Shown here: positions 22,710 to 33,790 of the stretch, piece by piece
Layout of the letters: every line of letters starts with the position of its first letter
Position numbering within the stretch: the stretch's first letter is position 1
DNA from: Liopterus haemorrhoidalis
Lineage: Eukaryota; Arthropoda; Insecta; Coleoptera; Dytiscidae
Direction of reading: 5' to 3'
NCBI GenBank assembly: GCA_963971575.1
Contig: OZ020612.1
Coordinates: 35,381,916 to 35,445,915, forward strand
Length of the DNA: 64,000 bases
The notes under the pieces: model-generated
Seen by the model: only the letters and a program-made list of their open reading frames with translations
Told to the model about the DNA's origin: nothing
Database searches by the model: none
Program-made: the position numbers and the translations under genes

Positions 22710-23010
22710 CACATAAAGTCCACCATTTGCATTGACACAGCACTTTAATCTATTCGGCATCTCATCAATCGAAGCACTCATCATCCTCATTAGAAAATTG
22801 GCCACAGCTAGCAACAGAGATCTTTTCAAGGACACAATATTTGGGTGTCGTTTAGAGCAGCTTATATTCTCTAAAGCATAATTTGTAGTCCAGTGGGCCA
22901 CTAGGCCATTTTTCTTCATGATGAAATCCGGTACGTTTATTTCGAGCAATTTTTGCGTGGTTTTTGCTTTTTGAGCTAAATCTTGTTGGAAGGCTTTGTA
23001 GCAAAAGATG
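22710..23010 (-). pseudogene. maT-like (Tc1/mariner, DD37D-type) transposase C-terminus
   Basis: The minus strand gives QQDLAQKAKTTQKLLEINV, a P-D-F segment, later RHPNIVSLKRSLLLAVANF and SIDEMPNRLKCCVNANGG. The block order (FQQD with the second catalytic Asp, KTTQ-WLE, then SLK-SL-AV and IDEWP-RL-CV-A-GG) is that of insect maT-like transposases. The section that should contain the third catalytic residue (SPDLNPLD) has decayed to AHWTTNYALE. N-terminal two thirds absent. It ends beside repeat A. Dead. Confidence 0.75.
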
Positions 23011-23053
23011 GTTTATGACACATCTAACAAATTTTTAGAATTCAGTATTCTTA

Positions 23054-23567
23054 AGGCGCCTACAGACGGTGTATCAACGTTAGACAATGCGGGTCGTAGC
23101 ATGCAGCACTATCGGACACTTGTGCATGCGTACCATACAGAAGATGTGCCGATGAATCGTCAGTGTTAGCCAAGTACAAAAATAGCGAATATGGGTCAAC
23201 GTTTGGAAAATGGCGACTGACAGTGAAAGTGAGATTATGGTCGCAGCTTCGACCTTGTTTTTTATATTTAAATTATATTAAAAGTATAAAAAAAAAAATA
23301 CTTTTTACTTTAAGTAGACTTCATAATTAAGCAAAAATGGTTCTCATCTTCCTTTTGAGCATAACACTGTCGACTGATGTGGTGACAAGTGTATGCGCTT
23401 CGTGTGTACGGTGGTAACATGCCTATACAAGTCTGTACCGATGTTGGTCAAACTCCTTTGACTTGCGATAAGAATATCGCATCGGAAGCAAACGTCGGCC
23501 AGCGCCAAGCCCAACGTACGCCAGGCCCAACATTGGCCGTGACTTGCCACGCCGTCTGTAGGCACCT
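23054..23567. mobile_element. Harbinger-like MITE
   Basis: Ends AGGCGCCTACAGACGG and CCGTCTGTAGGCACCT, flanked by TTA on both sides (23051-23053, 23568-23570), as for PIF/Harbinger. The 514-bp interior is moderately GC-rich (CGCATCGGAAGCAAACGTC etc.) without a recognisable protein. Confidence 0.88.
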
Positions 23568-23771
23568 TTAGAAATACAAGATTCCATATATTCCACAACC
23601 ACAGCTTATTATTAAATAAAGTCGTTTTTTAGATGTTTTACAAAGTTTTCAACCGTTTCTTAGTACAGTTCGCTTATGTTTTTATTCTTTTTCACAAAAA
23701 TTGAGATTCGTCACGCCCTCATATTTAACTTGAAAAATTCGACAAGTTTCTAGATATGACCGAGCATAAAC

Positions 23772-24031
23772 CAGTGGTGCACCAGGGGAAGGCCCCCTCC
23801 AAGAAAGAGGGAAATCAAAAAAAATGTAATAAAAAAGAGATGAGGACCCTTTTTTTGGTCATCACTTGTGTAGAAGTGAGGACCTTTTTTTAAGGTCATC
23901 ACTTGTATTTCTGTAGTGAGGACCTTTTTTTTAGGTTATCACTTGTATTTCAGAAGCGAGGACCTTTTTTTTAGATCATCACTCGAAATTGAGAAGTGAA
24001 GATATTATTCATAATTTAAATAATGTAGTCT
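23772..24031 (+). mobile_element. hAT-type end with 40-bp minisatellite
   Basis: Starts CAGTGGTGCACCAGGGG and is followed by four units of about 40 bp: GAGGACCTTTTTTTTAGGTC, ATCACTTGTATTTCAGAAGT. The same start and repeat, inverted, lie at 57895-58086, and one unit is in the element at 33545-33790. The right end is lost at repeat D. Confidence 0.75.
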
Positions 24032-24905
24032 AGGCAGAAAAATTACCAACTCCAACTCCGACTCCCAACTCTGACTTCGACTCCGACTCCCACTCCCGAG
24101 TCCTTCCACTCGTAAATTGTAAAGTCAATTCCAAATGTTTAAGAGAGACTAAATGTATTCTTATTTTCTTAAGATATCACTTAAGCTCAATTTTTAACGA
24201 TCCAAGTGGGTTTTTGTTAAACAAAATAATAAAAAGCCTTATTCAATCGTTAAAAGTTAGTAAATTTCAATATCTAGTTCCGCTGAAACTAAAGAAACAG
24301 ACTATACTTATATATCTTGGGTTGGGGTGAGCTATTTTCATAAATAAGTCATTTTCATTTCATTTTGACTTTTTGTGTCATTTTTAATACAAATTTTCGA
24401 ATATATTAGTTTTCATACATTTTTATTGTATTTTATATACTTTATTTTTCATAATTTGTCACTTTTTCCTTTTGACATTTAAATTTTGGTTGCCAACATG
24501 AAATATGAAATAATCACGAAGCTTGTTTCAACTTGAGAAACTAAAAATCTAGTTTAGTTCCACTTAAACATAGTAAAAACAGTATACAGAAAAAGATAAA
24601 ATGGATATAAGTAAAAACAAATATCTTTACTGCATCGTATTAATCTGTTAATATGAGCAGTATTAATCAAATTTTAAACTAGAAAGCATGAAGGAAACCG
24701 GGTAAAACCGGTATTGAATATTTTAATTTCAGTTTTGTTCTTGAACAGAGAACAAAATGTCGTTCCTGTTTGCGTGCTTGAAAAAATTCTGGTAATATGT
24801 TTATTTTGATTTCGTTTTCGGTTTGTTCTCATCCTTGATAAAAATTTAATTAAAGAGTCGGGAGTCGATAACTTTTTCCGACTCCCGACTTCGACTCCTT
24901 CAACA
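24032..24905 (+). repeat. Repeat D, copy 1
   Basis: Starts GGCAGAAAAATTACCAAC and a run of CGACTCC variants; ends GAGTCGGGAGTCGATAACTT and more CGACTCC variants. Copy 2 (inverted, 40745-41501) has complete ends. MITE C sequence lies inside both copies (here about 24265-24570). Terminal repeats are truncated in this copy. Confidence 0.75.
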
Positions 24906-25903
24906 CTTCTTTTTGACGAACCACTTTTATGAAAATCATTAACGGTGATATTATGGTAGAGTATAAACATAAATTGTCCTATAACGTGTTGATATTTTGA
25001 TGTAGAATTTTAAGTTGTCCTAACAGGTCTGGGCAAAGTTGTAAGAGTATTTATAGCACGACGTAAATAATTTATTCCTCGGTAATTCTTAAGGATAAAA
25101 AAAAAAAAATCGAAAAGCTGAAAGACTACCTCTGCCAATGTTCAATATCATAAATTCAAATTGCCAGAACTAATTTTGAATCTTAAGGATATTGCACAAC
25201 ATTCAACATGCGTCATTCTGCATTTACTTATTTGTGTAAACCAGACTACAGGAGCATTGAACCTTATTTTTAACCTCTTTATCATTGCCTCATAGTTCTG
25301 CAGACCATATGATTTAATTAATTAATTAGTTATCTTGACTGAAACCACAGAAATTTACCACAAATATAGCCCCAAAAATGCTGATTGAGCGAGAAAAATT
25401 TATGAACAACTTTTATATTTTTTAGTGTGCTATTGCAACACTACAAATTATTAAACATGGATATGACAAACTATTTAATTGGTAATTATTTTATATGCAG
25501 TAAATAACAAGATTTTAATATAAACATTATTTTTACAGTTAATAAATTATAGTATGCTTGTAACACATGATATACGTGTCACTAATTAAATAATTACCTA
25601 TATCATAAATTAATTAACCACAATTTTTCATTTACGGAAATTAGAAAATAAATTAAAACTAGGGTTAATTTCAACACAGTTGGTTTATTTAATTAATACA
25701 ACAGATGATTCAAACAATATCGTAAGTCAACAGTGTAGAAAATGTATTTTTGAAAATTATAGTAACGGGGCCTACGAATATACAAGTCCCTGAACATGAA
25801 TGAATATCACAAAAAATAGGTGCCAATAATTTAGTGCCCATTTAGCACTATTTGCTGCCATACACTTGATAATTAGTGCTTAATTCGTTCAACATAGGCT
25901 AAC
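24906..25903. other. AT-rich unique sequence
   Basis: No gene or known repeat. At 25826-25850 AATAATTTAGTGCCCATTTA resembles 31236-31262 on the far side of the LINE; the similarity is weak and short. Confidence 0.4.
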
Positions 25904-26145
25904 TGCATTAAATATGGTTACCTTAAAACCGAGAAGGAAAATTACTGATCAGATCTTTCTATATAAAGTACTAAATAATGAGATTTTTCCTACCTGAAAT
26001 AATCAACTACATCAAATTTTTAGTTCCACCAAAGAACCTAAGAATTAAAACATTATTTTTTATTGATCAGTGTAAAACGAATTACTACTATAATGCTCCT
26101 CTGAACAGAATTTTAAACACATACAACAAATATTTTTCAAATAAT
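25904..26145 (+). pseudogene. LINE ORF2 C-terminal fragment
   Basis: The plus strand reads LKPRRKITDQIFLYKVLNN, then with a frameshift EIINYIKFLVPPKNLRIKTL, FFIDQCKTNYYYNAPLNRI and LNTYNKYF. This is the C-terminal region of Jockey-type ORF2 proteins (RRK-SD--FLYKL, NF-VP, TNY--NSP--R---YN). It is a scrap of an older LINE; RT and endonuclease are missing. It breaks off at a short AAT tract where the minus-strand LINE's 3' tail begins, so it was probably the target of that insertion. Confidence 0.8.
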
Positions 26146-26407
26146 AATAATAATAAATAATCTTTATTTTACAATATAATACAATACAATATTTGAATAT
26201 GGATATTTTATGATGAATCAATTTAATTACAATTTTTATAAATAATTTAACAATTTAACTATAAAATAAAATAAAATATAATATACCCACAGAAGTATTG
26301 AAGATACTTGTGCGTGGGTTTATAAACTTAATAACAATGTATTTCATATATAATTGAACTATGCAGTACTTTTCTGTTTTTAAAGATTAATCAGACTTTA
26401 ATTAACA

Positions 26408-29363
26408 TTAGAATATTTTTTTTACATAATCACAGCCTTCTTCACACAACCATTTATGTATTGACAGTTTGAAGTTTTTCATGTAGGTTGTTGCTCGAAT
26501 GACTTCTGGTAGATTGTTGAATACTTTAGCACCTATATAATCAAAACAATGTTGTCCTATCGAGGTGCTTCTTCTAGGTACTTGCACTTTATTTTTAATT
26601 CTCATTCTAGAAGAATAACTATGCTCTATTGCTGAAAACTTATTATATCTGGTCAGGAACACAACAATAGATTTGCAATAAATCCTTCTGACGTCCAACA
26701 GAGCTAATTCTTTGTAGAGCGTATCAGATGGATAGGTACGTGTTTTGAAAAGAAGTATTTTTAGGGTTTTCTTATGTATTACTTCAATTGGTGTTATTAT
26801 ATTGTTGTATGCACCTCCCCAGGCTACAATTCCGTATGTTAGTATTGAAAAAAAAAGTGTATGGTACAACATTATTAACTGGCTCTTTTTTAGGATCTGT
26901 CTTAATTTGCTAAAAGTAAACATTATATATCTTAGTTTTTTTTTTCAACTTATTAGTATGTATATTCCACTTTAAATGTCTGTCGAAGTATATTCCTAGG
27001 TAATTTGTCGAATTGCACTCTTCAATTTCCAAACAATTGCTATCTGTCTTATCACAAGTAGGGGAGTGAATTTTGATTTTCCCTATATATGGAATGCTGT
27101 CTTTGTAACATCCAAAAGGTAAAAACTTTGTTTTTTTGATGTTGACTGTTAGTAAATTTGATTCGAACTAATGGGTTAATTTCGCTAGATCTTGACTGAC
27201 TAAATTAATTAGGGTGTTCCACTCATCATCTTCATAGAAAACTACTGTGTCGTCAGCATATGAGAGCACTCTTCCTTTACAGGGCACATACATGATGTCA
27301 TTCACATACAGAATGAATAAAACCGGACCTAGAATTGTGCCTTGCGGTACACCATATTCCACTGTTTCTTCGTTGCTTGTGAAGTTTCCGATTTTAGTCA
27401 TTTGTTGACGGCCAGTTAAGAAGGATCTTAAGATATTGTGTGTAACACCTCTAAATCCCATATTTTCTAGTTTATTTAGTAGTAACTCATGGCTGAGCGA
27501 ATCAAAAGCCTTACTAAGGTCTATGAAAACTCCCAGAGCAGGTTTAGATCTATCAAGAGCGTGGTTTGCTAATTTAGTTAATTCTGCTATAGCGTTTTCA
27601 GTGCTCACACCTTTCCTGAATCCAAACTGATGGTCTCCTAAGATTGCGTGCTTTTCGATAAAATCATACATTCTCTTTTTTAGACAGTTTTCAAATATTT
27701 TGGAGATATACGAAGTAAGGGAGACAGGTCTGTAATTACTTATTTGTCTTCTATCACCTTCTTTATGTAATGGAACTATGGTGGCCACCTTGAATAGAGA
27801 TGGACATGTTCCAACGGTAAAAATTAAGTTAATTAAATATGTAAGTGGTTTAACTATGAATTCTGCTACTTCTTTCAGTGTTCTAGTGGTAATTTTATCA
27901 GGACCCGGTGCTTTATTATTTTTCAATGACGAGATGATGTTTCTCACTTCATTCTCTTCAGCAGGTGACAGAAAGAGTGAATCTTTCACAACAGGTTCGT
28001 TAACTTCTCTGTTAATTGTTCCATTTTGTGCGCCTATTTTTGAAGCTAATTGTTTTCCAATATTTGCAAAATATTTATTGGAATAGTTTGCAATAGCAAG
28101 CCTGTTTGAAACAAGTTCGTTGTTTTCATCTATCAATTCTGTAATGACAGTTTGTTGTTTAATATCATTGCCTATAAAAGAGTTCACTGTTTTCCATATA
28201 TGTTGGTTATTTTTTCCATTTTCCTCTATAGCGGCTTTGAAGAAGCAATTTTTGGTTTTTTCTATCAATGAAGTAAGTTGGTTTCTGTAAGACTTGTAGC
28301 GATTTAGTAAGTTTAGATCATTTGGGTATTTTAAAGTTTCATGATACATCTTATTCTTGTGGTTTATAGAATTTATCAGCCCTTTGGTGATCCATGGTTT
28401 CCTTTTCTTGTATTTGTGTTGGTTCTTAATAGATGCTAACGTACTAAAATGTTGTAGCTTTTTTACAAATTTATCTGTGCAATAGTTTACATCACTACTG
28501 CTATAAATATCTTTCCAGGTTTCTTGAGATAATAAAGTTTTCATTTTGATATAGTCTATTTTAATTGCAAACTTGAGATGCTTGTCTTCAACTTCATTCT
28601 TTAATGTTTTGGTTTTTAGACTCAATATAACAGGGTAATGATCGGTAAGAGCAGTCTGTAGGATTATTGATTTAAATCTATCCATACTTAGTTTGGATTT
28701 TACCATTATATGGTCAATACAAGTCTTGCTATTGTTCTGCACTCTGGTGTATCCATTTATCGCAGATATGAAGCTGTATTCATACAGTGTATTGAGATAA
28801 TCCTCTGAGTCTGCTTCTTGCTTTAAAATATCAATGTTCATATCTCCTACTATAATGTGATTATTAAATTGATTGTATTCTGCTAGATAATCTCGAAAAG
28901 TGCTTAGAAATACTTCTGTTGGTTCGGGATGGGCTCTGTAAAGAGCGGTTATTAACATTTTTTCTTCAAATCCGCCAGATACAGTCATTTGAATTGCCCT
29001 AATGTTACCAATTGGAATAACCTGTGTAGTATAGTTCCACTTGTCCTTTATAAAAATAATAGTGCCATCATTTCGGTTTATATTTCCATCATTATATATT
29101 AATTTATACCCCTCAATATTGTATAAATTAGTGTTTACTACTTTATGTGTTTCTGTGCATACAATCATGTCAAATATTTTATCATAATTTTCTGTCATTA
29201 CGATCAGATATTCATTGAAGTTTTTATCCATACTTCGAATATTATGATGTATAATGGAAAAATCTATTGAATCCTCACTGAGAACAGCAATGCAAGAAAG
29301 ATCATCTGTAACTTCAAACGAATTTATCGATGCTTCAGTAAAGTTTTGAACAAAATTATCCAT
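26408..29363 (-). pseudogene. LINE ORF2 (APE endonuclease and reverse transcriptase), two lesions
   Basis: Likely start at the ATG complementary to 29361-29363. Endonuclease motifs: IIHHNIRSM, VCTETHK, LITALYRAHPEP, VGDMNID, CIDHIMV and LTDHYPV, so the key N, E, D, N, D and H are present. RT motifs: NNKAPGPDKIT, VPLHKEGDRRQISNYRPVSL, HQFGFRKG, FIDLSKAFDSLSHE, GVPQGTILGPVLF and LSYADDTVVF (YADD). Lesion 1: amber TAG at 27168-27170 after LAKLTH, in frame with a sensible continuation. Lesion 2: a run of ten A on the coding strand near 26941-26950, where nine would keep the frame; the rest (26923-26408, FTFSKLRQILKKSQ to DYVKKIF) is open. Otherwise about 980 codons, intact. Confidence 0.92.
29356..29363 (-). 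promoter_or_regulatory. ORF1 stop / ORF2 start overlap
   Basis: The coding strand reads ATGGATAA: ATG is the ORF2 start and TAA the ORF1 stop, in different frames. Such overlaps allow ORF2 translation by termination and restart, as described for the silkworm LINE SART1. The use of this ATG is inferred; an upstream in-frame ATG at 29453 lies inside ORF1. Confidence 0.65.
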
Positions 29364-30567
29364 TAGAAGTATATAAGATTTTTGAGGTTGCGACTTTACA
29401 ATAATGTTTAAATGTTGGGCAGCTGTTATCATATGTTGTATGGTCAGTATCAAGCTGTAGGTTATATTTATGATTTGCGTTTATACAGTTTATGCATTTT
29501 GCATGAACCTTTTTTGTGCATTCACTGTATAGATGGTTGCCTATACAGTACGGGCATATGGTTTCCCTATCACAAAATTTGCTGTTGTGGTTATATCCAC
29601 AACATTTGAAGCATCTTGTTACATTCAAGTCTTCATATACGGGACATCTCATCCACTCTATGTATAGTTTCTTATTGTACATAAGTTTATGGAACAGAGA
29701 TGGTGATGTTTCTGCATATACTGTATAACAATTTTTAGATCTAATATTTTTAATATAAAGTACTTTTAATAAGTCCTTTTCTTGAAATTTGTTTTGCGCC
29801 ATGATCATTTGTTCCAGTTCTTCTTTCTCAAATTTTTCTGTAAGGCCAGTAATTTTAACCCTCGGGTATTTTAATTCGCTTGATTTTATTATATAATTGT
29901 CACTCAGTTTATGCGACAACTCTGTTTTTAACTTATTTAGGTCATTTTCACTTTCACAATTTATTATAATGGAACCATTTTTGTTTTCTTTAATACGTTT
30001 GACTCCAATTTTCAAATTTGTTGGTTTAACATTTTTATGTAAATCATTTTTTGTTTTTAATAAATCTTGTTCAATTTTAGGTTTAATAATTAGACTGGGA
30101 GTATTACTTTGTTTTACATTTATATTTTTGTCTGATTTTACGATATTCGCATACGATTCTGTATTATTTTCGTTTTTTTGGGTACTAATTTGTAGGTTAT
30201 GAATCTTTTCTGTTAATAATTTATTTTTGTCTTCCAATTCAGATATTAATTTCTTAAGTAAAACATTTTCTCTTGCTGCTGTATATTCAGACTCTCTGTT
30301 TTGCGATTCATCTGAGAAACTGACTTTGTAGTTTTTAATCTCATTTAAGGTTAGATCTTTTTTACAACAAATCACTCGATTAACATCAATAGTCTTTATG
30401 TCTTTATTTCTTTTGGCACAACTAGTATGGAAACCTTCACCACACACAACACATATAACACTTTTAAATGGTGTAGTCCTGCAACATTTGTAACAATTTT
30501 TATCAGGAGGTAAGACAACGTCTCCGTCCATCTTCACTTCACTTGTAGCTTGCAGTGAACAAATCAA
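29356..30567 (-). CDS. LINE ORF1 (gag-like RNA-binding protein)
   Basis: Open for 403 codons. The second Met (codon 13, near 30531, MDGDVVLPPDKN) is the likelier start because the zinc-binding region follows at once. Near the N-terminus CYKCC and CVVCGEGFHTSC (C-x2-C ... C-x2-C-x4-H-x2-C) resemble a PHD-type finger. A Leu/Lys/Glu-rich segment (ISELEDKNKLLTEKI) at about 100-125 is likely a coiled coil. Residues about 185-270 look like the RRM-like/PRE fold of gag proteins. Near the end come CFKCCGYNHNSKFC (C-x2-C-x4-H-x4-C), CPYCIGNHLYSEC and a third partial knuckle CINC. It would bind its own RNA in a ribonucleoprotein. Its TAA overlaps the ORF2 start. Confidence 0.9.
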   Translation of the reverse strand: MICSLQATSEVKMDGDVVLPPDKNCYKCCRTTPFKSVICVVCGEGFHTSCAKRNKDIKTIDVNRVICCKKDLTLNEIKNYKVSFSDESQNRESEYTAARENVLLKKLISELEDKNKLLTEKIHNLQISTQKNENNTESYANIVKSDKNINVKQSNTPSLIIKPKIEQDLLKTKNDLHKNVKPTNLKIGVKRIKENKNGSIIINCESENDLNKLKTELSHKLSDNYIIKSSELKYPRVKITGLTEKFEKEELEQMIMAQNKFQEKDLLKVLYIKNIRSKNCYTVYAETSPSLFHKLMYNKKLYIEWMRCPVYEDLNVTRCFKCCGYNHNSKFCDRETICPYCIGNHLYSECTKKVHAKCINCINANHKYNLQLDTDHTTYDNSCPTFKHYCKVATSKILYTSNG

Positions 30568-30633
30568 ATGTTGATATATTTAATATAAATGAGAGGCAAC
30601 TACGAATAAAATTATTCTTGTGTATATTGGCTG

Positions 30634-31086
30634 CAGTGCCGGCTCTAGGGGTTATGGCGCCCCGATGCAAAGATTGTTTCGGCACCCTTAAAAACAGGAA
30701 GTTGACCAGAAATTGGTTTGTTCTCTAAAAAAAAAGAGAAGCCGCCCAGAATTTCAATTGTTCTCTCTCTAAAAAAAAAAAAGAAGTCGACCAAAATATT
30801 AAAAAAAAAAAGTCGACCAGAATTTTGTTTGATCTCCCGCCCCTAAGGCTTGCCGCCAAGGTTCTGTGCACCCCTAATACCCCCGCTTGGCGTGGTCCTT
30901 TTTATTGACACAATATATTTTTATTAGAAACTATGAAACAGGTAATAATAAAATACTTAAGTGCTTATAAGTATTACATAGCTTGCCAGTATAAAAATGG
31001 CGCCGCTCAATCGTTCATCCCGATGACGCCCCTTGATCATGGCGCCCCAATACGCATCCTTTGCATCCATTGTGGAGCCGGCACTG
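30634..31086. mobile_element. hAT MITE with perfect 8-bp target duplication
   Basis: Ends CAGTGCCGGCTCTAGGGG and GGAGCCGGCACTG; ATTGGCTG flanks both sides exactly (30626-30633, 31087-31094). GGCGCCCC motifs lie near both ends. AGTCGACCA-AAT and poly-A runs repeat inside. 453 bp, non-coding. Confidence 0.93.
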
Positions 31087-31094
31087 ATTGGCTG

Positions 31095-31616
31095 CAAACA
31101 GTGGGAACCTATACTGGCTTTTATGCTGTTGATTCTCCTTAAGTAAAATAAAATTAAAATAAAAAAAAAATAGTTATTTACATTTCTCAATCACGTATTT
31201 GGGCCAAAATCATGCAAACGATTGTTTAAATCTAATAATTTAGTGCCCACTTAATGCTTGTTGGTGCCGTATAGTATGAATAAAGTGCTGCCCTTGCACT
31301 AAAGTTATTAACAAATTATTGTGACTCATCCAGGTCCAAGTAGCTGGGCCAATTTCATAATTTAGTGAAGTTGATATTGGTTAAAATAAAATCAGTTATG
31401 AAATGTTAAGTTCTGGAATCGTTAAAAAAATATACTGAAAAAAGTTCTTTTCATAATTACTAACTAATCACCCTTCTTCTTCTTCTAGTGCCTATCTCTT
31501 CCGGATTTTGACATTCCATTGGACAGTTAAAACTTTTAAGCTGCTGCTGCGAAGAGCTCCGTTGTTTTTGCAGAAAACCATGGTTTTAGATTTTTTCGCC
31601 ATGATACGAGTGGCGG
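31095..31616. other. AT-rich stretch with a possible LINE scrap
   Basis: CTTCTTCTTCTAGTGCCTAT and TTCCGGATTTTGACATTCC (31476-31520) look like decayed dispersed repeat sequence. No reading frame is supported. Confidence 0.3.
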
Positions 31617-32560
31617 TTGAAAAGTAATCGTCCTAGGTAAGAGATGGTGCCACCAGTATCAAATAAATGTTGTTTTTCGTAAATCCGCACCTTCAAATGA
31701 CTACTGTAAAATTTTCAACCAGCTGCGTCATTTAGTTTGTGTATGGCAACATTGAAACCGAACAACTTTTGCATTTTTACAAAAATGTATAAAATCGAAT
31801 ATCGTGCAGTGATTAGATACTTATTATTGAAAAAGAAAACGAATGATGAGATCAACACCGAATTGACCGATGTTTATGGGAACTCTGCGCCTTCGATATC
31901 AATAATTAAATATTGGACAGCTGAATTTAAACGCGGTCGTTAAAGCATTTTTGATGACGATTGTCCAGGTTGCCCAAAAGAGGTCACCACGCCAGAAATG
32001 GTCGATAAAATCCACGGAATGATAATCGACGATCGACGAGTGACTAAGCGCGAGATAGCGGAAGCTGCGAGTATCTCAACTGAATGGGTGCTCAACTTTT
32101 TGCATGCATATTTGGCATAAGGGCAAAACGGTCACTGGCACATATTAGGCAGAGCTGTTGAACCGATTAAATGATAATTTGAAGTGAAAGTAGCGCATTT
32201 GACGAAGAAAAAAGTTCTGTTCCACCAGGACAGCGCACCGGTCGACAAGTGCGCAGTCACAATTGCAAAACTCCATGAATTGCGCTACGAATTGGTTCCT
32301 CATCCACCGTATTCGCCAGATTTGCCCTCCTGCGACTATTATTTATTTCCAAACTTGAAGAAATGGCTCGGTGGTAAGAGATTTGGGTCGAATGAGGAGG
32401 TCATCGCTGAAACAGAGACCTGTTTTGAGGGCTTCTAGAAATCGTATTATTCGGAGGGTATAGAAAATTGGAGAATCGTTGGACGAAGTGTAAGTATAGT
32501 TCTAAATGGAGACCATGTTAAGAAATAAATTAAGTTTTGCCAAAAAAGTTGTGTTTTCTT
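31617..32560 (+). mobile_element. Internally deleted mariner
   Basis: The transposase remnant begins at 31737-31785. The upstream segment GGTTGAAAAGTAATCGTCCT at about 31617 is the expected position of the left end. The right end is lost where repeat B copy 3 begins at about 32570. Confidence 0.75.
31737..32530 (+). pseudogene. mariner transposase, internal deletion
   Basis: Frame from MYKIEYRAVIRYLLLKKKT (about 31784) through INTELTDVYGNSAPSISI, AEFKRGR, a TAA, then DDDCPGCPKEVTTPEMVDKI, RRVTKREIAEAASIST, all from the N-terminal DNA-binding region. After a stop near LHAYLA about 110-130 residues are missing, including the first catalytic Asp. From about 32184 it continues VAHLTKKKVLFHQDSAPVDK (second Asp) and LVPHPPYSPDLPSCDYYLF (third Asp), LKKWLGGKRFGSNEEV, and after a TAG SYYSEGIENW. 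It resembles mariners whose N-terminus is MDKIEYRAVIRYL. Three or more stops and the deletion make it non-functional. Confidence 0.9.
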
Positions 32561-32569
32561 GCCTTCAAT

Positions 32570-33306
32570 GTGAAGTGTGAAATTTCACACATTTCAGAGT
32601 TTTGTAGGTATTTAATAAGTGTAAGAAGCCAACATAATACTGGATGTCTACGAATATTTGTTCTATTAACAATGTGTTGGTGTGGTGTTCAAAACTCGGT
32701 CCTCAGCTGTTAAAAAAAATTGATTATATTTTTAATTTTACAAAAATTCATACTATTCACTTAGCCATAAATACAAAAAATCCATAACATTATTAGCCAT
32801 GAATTAAAAAAATAATTAATTTTGTCAAAAACACAAAAACTGCAATATTTTTCAAAACCGCTCTCTTACGTTTCCGACTCAGATCAATGTACATTACTTA
32901 TACTATATTTTTTTCAGATTTTTTATTTAACCCCTTTGGGAAAAAGGGGGTGGGATAAGAACTTTTTTAGCACATTTTTGACTAAAATCCCATAAAAACA
33001 ATTGATTTTTCCAAAATAAAAATTTGCTATTTGATCCACGCATTAAGAGGTTGTATTTGGTATGCAAACCAAATTTAAAAAAAAATATATATTTTTTTTA
33101 TTAAATACATAATTGTTTATATTTATCTCGGGATGTGTTGTTTTGAACTCTCAGTATTTTTCTTATATGTAAGTCAATGGGTTGTACAAGCATGCCAAAT
33201 TTCAACTTTCTATGTTAAGCCGTTTGGCTACAATTTCTACCGTACAGACAGACACATGAGTGACGTTATAAGGGTTTTTTTGTGGTCATACCTACAAAAC
33301 CCTAAA
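32570..33306 (-). repeat. Interspersed repeat B, copy 3
   Basis: Inverted copy: it ends GGTTTTTTTGTGGTCATACC and TACAAAACCCTAAAAAAAG, complementary to the starts at 16262 and 21720. The interior GTTAAGCCGTTTGGCTACAA matches too. It truncates the mariner. Confidence 0.82.
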
Positions 33307-33307
33307 A

Positions 33308-33455
33308 AAAGAATTCGATATATAGATTATATTGATATACAGAAACAGTTTTCTGATGTAATGATCATGTGGACTAAGGAATATCTCTGTGCATAGAACT
33401 TTCGATACACAGAGAATTTCGATGTACAGAACTTTCAATTAATGAAGGTCATACT
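33308..33455 (-). mobile_element. Repeat J (pogo/Tigger-like end), copy 1
   Basis: The minus strand reads TAGTATGACCTTCATTAATT and GAAAGTTCTGTACATCGAAA, with repeated TCTGTRTATCGA motifs. The copy at 50970-51095 begins CAGTAGGACCTTCATTTATC, like Tigger/pogo termini (CAGT-GACC). Only one end is visible at each locus. Confidence 0.55.
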
Positions 33456-33544
33456 ATATTTATAAGCTTTGTGTGCTCCACGAAATTAATACTTGTCTCA
33501 TATTCGATAAAACAGATGTGTGTCTTAATTTATATATCTACATT

Positions 33545-33790
33545 TTTGTGTTAGGGTTTAAATAGTAAAAGGTCCGAGGGGCCTGGGCCCCCCTAAAAAT
33601 TTCTCGGGCCCCCAGTTGGCCCCCCTACAATTGCTTGGAAAAAATATATTTTAGAAATGAGGACCTTTTTTTTAGGTCATTACTTGTATTTTCATATGTA
33701 AACGATAAAAAAATATTACCTGGCCCCCCCAAATTTTACTCCAAATTTTTTTGCCCCCCCCCCAGATTTTAAGAGCTAGCGCCGCCACTG
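33545..33790 (-). mobile_element. hAT-type MITE end with C-tracts
   Basis: Minus strand begins CAGTGGCGGCGCTAGCTCTT and a G-run. Inside is one unit of the 40-bp minisatellite (GAGGACCTTTTTTTTAGGTC, 33661-33680) and CCCCCC blocks. The left end is not defined. Confidence 0.6.

Larger units (their letters stand above)
26146..30625 (-). mobile_element. Nearly full-length Jockey-type LINE
   Basis: Minus-strand element with 5' region at about 30568-30625, ORF1 (30567-29356), ORF2 (29363 to 26408, two lesions), a 3' untranslated region and, at 26140-26170, AATAAAG followed by an ATT-repeat tail. About 4.45 kb. No target duplication was confirmed because the 5' boundary is uncertain. Order and domains (zinc-knuckle ORF1, APE endonuclease and RT in ORF2, no RNase H seen) fit the Jockey/CR1 group. 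Confidence 0.9.

Noticed and set aside
25826..31262. Target duplication or flanking repeat around the LINE
   Set aside because: AATAATTTAGTGCCCA-TTA is similar on both sides, but the match is short, imperfect and far from the LINE ends.
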